DNA of 62,423 nt, from NCBI GenBank assembly GCA_002633005.1, contig NMRA01000064.1, positions 1,047,997 to 1,110,419 on the forward strand. The letters run 5' to 3'. The position numbers were made by a program, and so were the translations under genes. Source of the stretch: Phoronis australis (lineage: Eukaryota; Phoronida; Phoronidae). The notes below the pieces were generated by a model, which was not told the DNA's origin, searched no databases, and saw only the letters and a list, made by a program, of their open reading frames with translations. Shown here piece after piece: positions 34,601-46,600 of the stretch (the first letter of the stretch is position 1; every line of letters begins with the position of its first letter).

Positions 34601-37600
34601 CAATGGTTGTCATGGCTACGTGAATGACATGCACCACTCTTTGGCCAGAGTAAGAAATTTCAAAACAACTGCAATCGAAATAAATTCATTATTGATGTTT
34701 TATTAAGTAAAATGGATTATTTTAATAAAAAACAATGATGGATTTAAACCAGTTTGAAATGTTTCAACGTTTATTAAAACTCAGAAGAAAAAAAAAACAG
34801 TGGCCACCTTGCTCAGACACATTCAGTTGTGTATCATTACTTGTTGATGGACCTAACAAGGTGGCCACAGACACAAGGTGGCCACAGACACATTCAGTTG
34901 TGTATCATTACGTGTTGATGGACCTAGCAAGGTGGCCACAGACACATTCAGTTGTGTATCATTACTTGTTGTTGGACCTAACAAGGTGGCCACAGACACA
35001 TTCAGTTGTGTATCATTACTTGTTGATGGACCTAACAAGGTGGCCACAGACACATTCAGTTGTGTATCATTATGTGTTGATGGACCTAACAAGGTGGCCA
35101 CAGACACATTCAGTTGTGTATCATTATGTGTTGATGGACCTAACAAGGTGGCCACTGTTTTATCGTGTGAGGATGGTGTTTTTATCAACGCGGAAACATG
35201 TCAAGCTGGTTTAAATCCATCCTTATTTTTATTAAACATAATATGCAGCTGCTTGCTGTCATGGAGAAAAATAACTTTCAGGTGAAAACAGGATTATAAC
35301 ATTAAATATTAATTTTGAATAGGGGAGTCAGGTGAACCACATTGTGCATGGGATACAAACGGTAAATTATTTTACAAAATTGCTGGATGTTAAAAGAGGT
35401 CTGGTTAGCATTCAATGAATAATGAATCTTATACTGCAATATGATACTTTGTCGAATAGTCTTTCAACCTGGTTGTCCGAGGTAATACTAACATTGTCAG
35501 TTGTTCTCATGCACAATTGTACTCACCTGATGATGGTTGGGACTTAAGTTGATAAAAGAAAACATGTCTTTGATAACAAGCTTACTTATGATTGCAGTTA
35601 TCTTTGAAATGTGTAATCATGATTGAGCACATTGAGTTGTAGGAGTCTAGTGCTCTATCATAGGCATACAGTAGGGCTTGTGCATCTTGAGGTGTAGGAG
35701 ACTAGTGCAATATCATAGGCATACAGTAGGTCCTGTGAACCTTCAGTTGTAGGAGTCTAGTGCAATATCACAGGCTTACAGAAGGGCCTGTGCACCTTGA
35801 GTTATAAGAGCCTAGTGCACTATCATAGGCATACAGTAGGGCCTGTGAACCTTGAGTAGTAGGAGTCTAGTGCAATATCATAGGCATACAGCAGGGGTTA
35901 TGATCGAAATTGAGCTGAAAATTGTCTTTGGCCTTTTTTATTCTACATTTGTGCAAACAAAAGATAAGCGCCTGTTATTCTATTTTGAAGTTCGTAATGG
36001 CTTGTTTGAATATCTGTCTAATCCTTGTTAGCACTTGACCTGACATTAAGGTTAAAAGTGCGAGTCTGAACTCGAACTATCATGTTTTTACTCATCTCAA
36101 ACTTTTAGCCGAGTTTGTAACTCATATCTAGGGGTCATCAGGTGTGAAGTTGGACTAAAAAGTCATTTGCATGAACCCCATTGTACTCGTTCACAATCTG
36201 CAAAAAAGTAGAATAAAAAATGTCTGTGGATAATTTTGAGTTCAATTTCGAGTATAATATTAAAATTAGAACCATACCCTGGACTTTAGTTCATGTACTG
36301 TTTGTTGGTAAAAGTTTAGTTTCAAGCAGGCAAGTCACTTTCACTCAGCAAAATTTAAGGTTCACCTATAATCATGGTTTTCAATCTGCTACTTAAATCT
36401 TTCTAACCTTCATCTGTAGGACGGTACCACTGGAAAGGACATTTTGTCGACGGAGTTGTACCCTATCTTCCATCTTGACGACAATGAGTTTTTCCCGGGA
36501 GACTTTGTCTTGGAAAATGTCTGTAAGTTACTTTGCCATGACTGCATGATCCATAGGACCACACAAAGATGAATGGATATTAAAAATATAACTAACTCAC
36601 TTAACTGAGTGAACCGTGAGCTTACCAATTTAAGATTATGTTCTGTTACCTACCAGATATTTGAAATAAGCACTCAATCCTGAAATCATTGAAACTGGCA
36701 AAATACTAGTGTTGGACACAGCCCTGGGGTATAGTGAAAACTGATCTTTTTGACAGTCTTGTGTGATCAAATTATTGGAAGTGGCATCAGAGTCGAGCTG
36801 TCATTAACATATTTAGATTAATAAATGTAAAGATGCTCATGAAACATGAATCAGTCGACGGGAAATAGAACCGTGTGAAAACTTTGTTTAATTTTAAAAT
36901 GATAATGAATCGTTTTTCTGATAAATTACTATTTTTCCACAACCCTTCAACCAATAATTGCTTTACCAGTTTTTAATTATGAAATAATGATACCGTATGG
37001 CGTAGGTTGCACATTGGATGCAATAGAAGTCTCATCAGATCTTTTCTAATCACCTAATTTTTCGTTTTTTAACTGTGACATGTAATACACACGAAAGACA
37101 TAAATGACCCAATTTTGGTCATTTCAAATGTCATGATTTCAAAATCTGTTTCCAGGCAGTGGACAGTACACCTATGGTTTCATAGTACGGGTAAATCATC
37201 GAGAGAGAACATGTCACATCAAATGGGTGACTCTGGATAAATCATCCAGGTGGGTATCCATCACAAGTCGTCAGTGACTTGTGCGTTTTCTTGGAAGTTG
37301 CTTGTTTTGATGATAGGTTGACCAGCGGGGCCAATAGACAGTTTTGAAATCTGCTAATGCTATTGCATTATGTAACTGATCAGTCAAATGTGACCATCGG
37401 TGCATTATGGGCTTGGCTATTCAACACCCTATAGGGTGTAATAAAAGCAATCATCTTCTCAGCCAGGAGTATAGGCATGTTGTTAAGCTTTGTTTACTTA
37501 CGCAGGCCAACTGGGACAGGGAACTACTTTCACTGACTCTGCATGTCAGTTTCAACAGGCGTATTGTGTGCGAATGACACCTATGATTTACAAGGCTCTG

Positions 37601-40600
37601 GAAAAATCTAATACCCCCTCCAAGCCCACTATGGGGCAAGGCTAACCTGTTAATCACTGCACTTGGTCAAAACTTATGACAAGTGCTATTATGTCTTTGA
37701 TAAAATTTTTTTTGACTTCAATGCCATTTTAAATTAGCTTGGAATTCATGAAAGTCATGAATGACTATAAAAATTAACACATTAAAGGGTTTTTCAAAAA
37801 GTTTTGTGTCATGCATAAAATGTGATTTTAAGTTTTTGTAATTTGTCAGAGTCGCCAGTGTTTCTGACATTGATGAGCGAAGTGTCTACGACGTGAAAGA
37901 TCATACAGATTACAAGTTCCGTCCAGGCAACATTGTGGTCAGGCTTGATGTTGATAATTGTGTAGGTGTCATGGGTAACTAGTGTTGTGTAATGGGTTGA
38001 TTTATTTTGGGTCGACTTTTTTGTTACTGCCAAAGACAGTTGCTGTATTGTATTGCGATTGGCATGAAAGTCGTAGTGTATGAAGTTTGTGTTAGTTGAA
38101 CCACCGAATGTGTGTTTTAACAAGTATTTACAAAAACTGAACTGATATTGGTTATAGCCATCACACATACTTCAGGCATTACTTACATTCTGAAGATGTA
38201 TGACCTACAGCTGTTAGTCATGACATTATATAGTGCTATCTCTCTGTTTCCTAACATTACTTAGTTAGTGTTAGCTGTCATTATCAATACATTACATAGA
38301 TAATGCTTGCTCTTTGTGCCATGACGTTACATACTAGTGAGTGCTAACGTTTTGTGTCATGACATGTAGTTCATGCTAGCTCTCTGTGTCATGGCATTAT
38401 TTAGTTAATTCTAGCTCTTTTTTTCTTGACGGTAGGTAGTTAGTGCTAGGTCTCTGTAGATTTTTAAGTATTCATGACAATAGATGTATTGTGCAGTGTC
38501 ATGATCAGCACCAGATCTGTGACTTCTAAAAGTAGGTCTATGAGCACAAATTACATGCATTGCATTACATTCCTGTCGCAATAGCTTAGATGGCAGTTGG
38601 TGCTTCCTGGTCATGCAAATCTCACTAGAAATCAATCAGCAGAAAACCGCAAGCAGAAATCTGTTTTTCTCCAAACTACCTGATCGAAATATGAGGTTTT
38701 GGTGTTGAGTTGGATTAGATTGATGGCCTATTTTTTTAAGTTGCAGGAATCTTCATCGCAGACAGTTGGCCAAGTGTGTTACTTGATGCCTGACGATGGC
38801 AAGGTTGAGGTCATCTGGCAGGATGGGTCAAGGTCACTGTGTAGTCCACAGGAGCTGTACCTGGTGGCAGAAGAAGACGTAAGATTTTGGGGTTGAAACC
38901 ACTTGTTAAATTGAAATAGTTGCTGGCCTCTGTGGTACTCAAAACTCACCTGTTTGACAGGTATAAATATTCTGACATTCCTTCATCACGTAGGTACTCT
39001 CTACATCCCATGTAATCTTGCTCTTTCAATGTCAGAGCGCACGCTGCACTAGGTGGCGTTTAGTAGACCAAGTTGTTTGTGAAAGAAGCAAGATCTCATC
39101 AGACAGTGCAAAATCCTGTGATTTGGTAAGTGAGTTTAGAATGTTTAGTTATGGGTTAGATTCACTTTCAACATTTCATAACAAACGATTTCCCAGCGCA
39201 AGTGCAAGCTAATGTTTTGCGTCTACAGAATGCAACCCTGAACCATTTTGTATCTTTCCTATGTTACTGCCACCTCATATTTACATGCTCTAGGTCAACT
39301 CACAGGTTCATATTGCCTGTTTAATACCTCATGAGTGTTCAATTAATCTTTCACCTATTGTGGGATTATGGTCATATGTGAATGTGTGGTCAAGTACACA
39401 CAACAGTTCATGGTGTGCTGATTTTTTGGAAAGTTAGCCAATCCAAACAATCGCACAAGTCGAGAAACTGAAGTGATCACTGTTGTTTAAAATGATGTAG
39501 AATCCATAAATGTTTGGAATTTTTCACTTTTCCCTGCAATCCTCAATGACGCGTTCATCTAATCTTTAGTTACTGTGCGCTATTCATGCCATTTCATTGT
39601 TTTTGTCAGGAACCACATTAATATGGAGAACGTTCTGTGCAAGTACTTCACCTGATCTTATAGTCCTTCAATAGTTGTAGTTCCTGTATTTGTCTCCAGG
39701 AGTCAGACAGTGACAGTGACTGGGAGACCAGTAGCCAAGAGGGAAGTATGCATGGCAGTTCCAGTGAAGAGAGTGACAACAGCTGGGAGACAGAAAGTGA
39801 AGTATCCACCGACACTGAGGCTTTGGCCAGGTAATACAGGCTGCCCTTAAAGTATTGTTTGCTTGCCCTGACTGAGCTATTTTATTTACCACTTTTCATT
39901 TGTTAGTTAATTTCTACGAATTATTACTTGGCTAAAGATCTTTTCATCAATTTTGAGGTGTCAGCACAAAGCCAATGTCTTGAGTCTCTTTTATGAATCA
40001 GACCCCAAAGCTAAGAAATAGGTCATATGATTGCTGTTTTATGCTTTTAGTGATTCCAAAGTTACGCCGACTTCTATGAACAAGAAGCACAGTTTGACTG
40101 CAGAAATCAAGCCAATGCTGTTTATGAAGCTGGAGCCAGCGCTCCGTCGAATCCACGAGGAATCCCATCATGCAGTGCGCGACACTGTTGAACTTCTGAA
40201 AGCTCGCTCACCTTGCCTTGATACAATTGCTCGCTACTTGATCGTAGTCAAGGGGATGGTGCAAAGAATCAAAGTGTTTCACCAAATATTACAGATTCAC
40301 CAATTTGATAAAAGAGGTGTGCACTCACATATCGGGGCTGTTACGGCATTAGTGGATGAGATTTCTGCGATTTCTTCACAAGATCATCTACACATGCACA
40401 TACCACAAACCATTGTGAATGCAATTGTTAAACAGGTTTCGTCAATCGCTGTGAACGAAAGCTTGTCTTCCCCTGAAGAAGTTCAACCCAATTCAATTGG
40501 ACAAGAACAAAGTGCCACTTCTCTGAATGTGGATGGTCCGAGCCAAGACATTGATTCTTTCGTTGATCACCTGGTTGATATTATAGTCAAGTCCCCTGTT

Positions 40601-43600
40601 GAAAGAGTGCATCCTGATGAACTAAGCAAGCTTGTTAGAGACTCTGTAGAGCAGGATTTAACCGAGAGTGACTCATTGAAGGCTGCAGTTTGTGATCTCA
40701 ATGGCTCAGTCGCCGGTGAGGCGACCGATATGAAGTGCAATATTTCTGACAAAAATGATCCTGCTTTAGTGCAGGAACCTGTCGCTGATGACAGTTTGAA
40801 TTCGTTGTTTGACAAAGTGGCCCAAGTTCTACCAGGTGTTCTGCAGTGCTTAGTTTGTCAATCTGATCACTTGTACTCAGAAGTAAGTAAGCAGGCTGGA
40901 AGTGTAGATGCTAAACATATTAATGAGACAACTTTCGAGGAGAATGCTGGAGATGTCTTTGCGGGAAGTGCTGGTCAGATTCGTTCAATTCTGAGTGGTG
41001 AATCTGGTAAATCTCAAGGTGCTGGGTTGGTGGCTGAAGCAGACGAGTGCTTGAGTCACACGACTGAAGAAGAATGGCAGAAGTTGATCTCTGAGACGGT
41101 GGCTGCATCTCAAGATAGGACTGAAGAAAACAAGAGATGTTCATTAAATCTTGAGGATACCTGCATAGAGCCTGAAGGGATAGACTTGGCAATTGAAGGT
41201 AAGTCAGCAGCTGAACCTCTGCCATCTTAAGCTATTCTTGTGAAAAATAGCTCCTGTTGAACATGTCTTGATAAATGTACAGTTGTGAAAATATAAAAAT
41301 GTGAAAATAAGGATCTGAAGTATTTTTCCGTTTGCTTTTAATCTGTTTCTCTTTCATGGGCGAGTAAAAATAACCTAAAGGCTTTGTTTAAGCTTGAATC
41401 AGTGGTTATCATTGGGTACAGTAAGAATTTTTATTACTACTAAAAACTACTTCTAATTATTCAAAATTGGTCATGAAGTAGTGTGCAGTAGTTTTGAAAA
41501 ATGTTTTGTTGAAGTAATGATGAAAGACAAAAATCAATTGTAACAGTAAATCATTTCAAATTGACTACAAATTTTTGGAATGAAATTTAAATTTGTAAGT
41601 TTTCATAGAGAATACATTTTGTCTTCTAAGTGCTGTGGTGTATTCTAGTGATTTGTGAACGTCTGCTCTCTTATAGCATTCAAAGCCAGTTTTGAAGTTG
41701 TACATCAACCACATCACTAAATAATGTTACTGTTGAAAATCAACTGTTTTGTAGTCTGTGGTTAACTCAGATCTTCTTTGGCAGGATTCAAACAGCTTGA
41801 GTCAGCCCCGCTAACGCACAAATACTTCTACAGTGATCACAAGCCGGATGATGCTAAAGCCTTTTCAAGTGCTTTTCGCAAGGAGGTTTGTGTACTGAAT
41901 CTTGTAAACCTTGCCTGTTGGTCTTCAAAATTATGTGTCTAACACTTTGTGTGTGGTTCAGGCAGTCGATTTATACACCCTACGCTCTGCAATTCATCGG
42001 GGGTCAGATTCCTCTCTCAGAGTGACTGGAGTTTGTTTGCAATTTCAGCACTAGTGTTGTGTTTATGAGCACAGGTCTTAGACTAGAATTTAATGGTGCT
42101 GCTGTGGAATCGTTTCCACCACCTGTAAATGTTTTTTACCTACATTGATACCAGCGGTAGCTCATCAATTATACCTGATTTTTCGTTATATCTGTGACTG
42201 CTCCCAATAGGTTTCTACTATTTTTGATGTGTTTTTAGGCTGTTCTCTCAGGTATTCCAGAGGGTTTTCTTTTTCATCTATAAACTCAATGGTTAATATT
42301 GGATTGGCTGCTTTATTGCGTGTTGTGTATTTCTCAGATAAAACTGCTGCGTACAAGTCTTCCCCATGGAATTCTGGTGAGGTGTTATGAAGATAGAATG
42401 GTAAGAGATTAACTGCATTTCTTGTAATATAGGTCGAGTTTTCAATTCAGCGATCACATTCTTAAGTGTGGTACTTAATATATGCATAAAACTCAGTTCT
42501 TGAAATTCAGTCTACAACAGAATGTTAAATGCTCTCTGCATCTTGTTATAGAAAACAGTTTTCAACAGAGATTATTACGAAAAATGTAATTTTATAGGTC
42601 GAGTTTTCAATTCAGCGATCACATTTTTAAGTGTGGTACTTAATATATGCATAAAAATCAGTTCTTGAAATTCAGTCTACAACAGAATGTTAAATGCTCT
42701 CTGTATCTTGTTATAGAAAACAGTTTTCAACAGAGATTATTACGAAAAATGTAATTTTAAATAGCCTGCTCAAAGATGAGTAAATTTAGAACATGTTTTG
42801 TCTGGCATATGCTCTTAATTGTTGGTTTTTCAATATTACTATTGAGCTCACACATGGAAACTGTGTTGATATAAAGTATGTTTCATTGTGACCTGAAGAA
42901 AGAAAAATGAACAAGATAAAGGAGATCAAGATACTTCTGTAAAGTGCTTAAGCCTGGCACAGGCTGCTTTTCCATTTAAATGTCCAAACATTGTGTTCTG
43001 CTAAAAAGGCTCAGTTATGCAGTTCTTTGTCTTAACAGTGTATGACATAATGTTCACTTTAATAACTATGTGCTCACCTGCGATACTTGGCTGCGTAGTC
43101 CCATATCACCACTGCTTTTCACCCGTAGGACTTGTTCTCTGTACTCATCACTGGTCCTAGGCACACACCATACGAAGACGGACTGTTCGCCTTTGACTTC
43201 CAGCTTCCCAATGGATACAACTCTTTCCCACCTCTCTGTCACTACCATTCTTATTGTAACAACCGACTCAACCCGAACCTCTACGAGGATGGAAAAGTGT
43301 GTGTCAGCCTGCTTGGAACTTGGAATGGCAAGGTGAGTGTTATTAGAGTGGGCAGGAGTAGACAGCATACAACAAGATGTGTTCTTGGAGTTGGGAAGGG
43401 GTTTAAGTAGAGTGGCACACTGTGCTCTTGGAGTTGTAGCTGGCCTCCTGGCAGTGATTGTACAACAAAGTAATATTTTTGGAGTGTGAACAGGCCTTCA
43501 AGATAGGGCTGGCAGACAAGGTGTGTTCTTGTAGTATGAACAACCAGACAGGTCCCTAATTATGGACACAGGAAATTTATTCGAGTCCATATTTTTGTAT

Positions 43601-46600
43601 TAAGGGTGTAAAGAAATATGCGGCATTGCTAACCTAAGTATTTGGATAGAGTAGGCAATAAGGAATATACATACTGTAGACGGTTTTTATTAAGTGTGGA
43701 TTATCTTAAGTTTGTCCTTATCTTTTGTATTCTTAGTGTAATCATTGATGTCTTAAAGGTTTACTCTTACTTCATGAATGAAAACTGCATGCCTTGTTCT
43801 GACAACTACCGCTTGAAATAAGCACGCACCAGTGAGTGAAGAGATGAATGGCTTTTGTTTCCAGGGTAACGAGGTGTGGACTACCAAGTCCAGCCTCCTC
43901 CAGGTTCTTGTCTCCATCCAGGGCCTGATCCTGGTGGCTGAGCCATACTACAACGAGGCTGGGTATGAGAAACAGCGTGGTAGCCAACAGGCCAGTGAGA
44001 ACAGTCAGATGTATAATGAAATGGCGGCCATTAAGATGGTGCAGGTGAGTAATTGTTTTATTTTTGTTTATAGTTAAAGGAACATTTTTGGCAAGAAAAG
44101 AAATGTTACAGAAATTAGTGGTAGCGTAGAAATGAAGCCTATTACTCTGCAACAGCAGCTGAACACTCTACTTCTGAGCTACTGAAGTACCATCCATTCA
44201 GTGGTATAGTTTGTAATAGTGTTTAAGTCCATAAGATATCGGCCGTGATTTCAACAATCAATTGCAAGAATTGGGGAATTGTAATAAAGTCACATAAACA
44301 TAATGGACTTTGATGTTTTATAACTCTGGCAAAAGCTAAGAACTTCAACAGGTCTGTCCCATTGAAGAACAATGATCCTAAAATAGTGTTTTTAGGCCGC
44401 TGAACAATAATGTCCCTAAAGGTATCTGAGGAACTCCAGATTCTGATTTATCTTGTACCAGTGAATAAGAATAAATATTGGTAATGCATTCACGTGTAAA
44501 ATTTAGTTTCTGACTTTCTGGGGGGGGGGGGGTGAAGAGTGACAGACTTTGAAAATAATAGATGCTGGGGTACACCTGGGTGGTCTCTGATCCCAGATGA
44601 TTGTTGAATCATCTGTGAAGTCAACACCCATTGACTTCTCATGATTTGTTTCAACTTGACGTTGACAGTTGTCCTTTTCATTGCTTAATAGGGCTAAGGA
44701 ATAGTTATGTAGCTCTCGTTATAACTCACTTTCTCTCCCTTTCAGTCTATGACTGGCATGGTTAAGTCACCTCCTGAGGTCTTCAAGCAGGAAGTCTATG
44801 ATCATTTCAAGAAAACGGGGGACAAGTAAGTTAATGTTGAAGACTAACTGTTACATCAGCATCTTCTCTCCTTTGTTTTTGTGGGGTTATCAGAAGAGAA
44901 ATGGCGTTAGAATAGGATCATCCTGTAGTATGTATTTGAATCTTTTTACTGTGTATTTTCTGATTAAGATGCCTCTCAAGTGATTTTTATGCGCCCACAT
45001 ATTTATATGTGGTTCATATTGCTGTCATCTCTGTCAGGGCGTCTGTCGTCCGCAGCTGTATCTCCTAAACCCGTCATAGGATCTTGATGAGATTTGGCAG
45101 ATATGTTCCTATGATGCTGACGACAGATGACAATGAATTTCGGACGTCTCCGAATACTAGCGTGCCCCCTGGTGGCAATTTTATTTTTTAGGCTTACCTC
45201 TGTATCTTCCTCAACAGATTTTCATAAAATTTGGTAATTAGCCATCTATTAGTGAGATGATGCTACCCTCACGTTTTTGGACTGATTTGAGGTACTTTGT
45301 GCCACCTAGTGTGGCCATTTTTACTGTTTTGGAGTCTTGTTTTTTGGCGTCCGTCCTTATATCAACCAAACCGCTCTAGGGATGATTTTGAAAATTGGCA
45401 ACATGTTCCCACTGTAAAGAGAGCGGTTGACGATGATTTTTTGATGACTTCGGCAACTGTGGCACCTCCTAGTGGCAGTTTTGTTTCTTTTTGCGCTCTT
45501 GGCTGTATCTCCTAACCGCTCTACAGAATGTTTATTGAATTTTGTTGGTGTATTTACGTAAAGTTGACAACAGAGGACGATGAGTTTCGGACGGATTGGA
45601 CGACCAGCCCTTATCCTGTGCTAGGCAAGGTCAGTCGACATGCCAATTATCCTATTACAATGCGTTGGGTGTACTCAATTGACTATGATAAGCTGCAGCT
45701 GGGCTGTGCTAGGAGAGTGCACTCACCCCTGGACACTTGTGATTTTCATTCAGAAATTTGTAGAGTCCTGGAATGTTGTTAAGATATGTGAGTATATGCA
45801 TTCTATAGTTCACAGTTCCCTCTAAATTTCTCTGATTTAAACCATATGGCTGTGATTACTAATTTGGGAGAGGTTTATGTAAGTGTAGACCCATAGTTTC
45901 ATCATATGGCTGGAGCCAGACGTGAGAGGATGACAGTTGACAGTTTACTTTCACTAAGGCTATGATGAAGATTTACATATGGTGAAAATCTCCATTAAAT
46001 TCTGGACTTTTATGTTGGCTTCTTTTCTTTGAAATTAATATTTCCCCTTCAAATCTTCAAATTTAAAATTGTTAGGTCATCAGTCTGGGTGACCTTCATA
46101 ACAGCTTAGTGTACAACAGTAGTGGTGACCTACTTAGCTCAGCGCACAGCGAAAGTAGTCTGAATAGAGGCTCAGCAGGATAAGGGTTAAAATTTGGCAG
46201 ATAAGCATCTATTAGAGAGATGACACTATCTTCCAGGTTTTGATTGAATTCAAGGCATTTTGCTCCACCTAGTGGCCATTTTTACTGTTTTCGAGTCTGT
46301 TTTTTGACATCTGCCCGTCTGTCAACCAAACCACTCTAAGGATGATTGTGGAACTTGGCATGTATGCTCCTAATGTGAAGAGGAGGGCTGACGATTTTCC
46401 GATGAACTTGACAACTGTGGCGCCTCCTAGTGGCAGTTTTTTATGCCCATGGTTGTATCTCCTAAACCCTCTGCAGGATCTTTATTAAATTTAGCAAGTG
46501 TATTAACTACTTGACAACAAATGACGACGAGTTTTGGATAGTTCGGACTACCAGTGTGCCCCCTAGTGGCAATTTTAGTTTTTTAATTTTACCTCTGTAT

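Noticed and set aside
34735-35285. Long open frames on both strands over the 34.8-35.2 kb region
   Set aside because: They are created by the 54-bp tandem array, whose period is a multiple of three. The peptide repeats have no support as a gene.
35641-35895. CRISPR-like array
   Set aside because: The 55-bp units are contiguous without unique spacers and the genome is eukaryotic. The same holds for the 44-bp array at 48958-49275.
45746-45780. [10 protein letters not shown] after a good acceptor in UBE2O intron 18, resembling the human VNRIESW segment
   Set aside because: The preceding exon ends in phase 2, in which this piece hits TAG after two codons. It lies inside the 2.1 kb repeat, and 47434-47869 fits the human C-terminus with correct phase.
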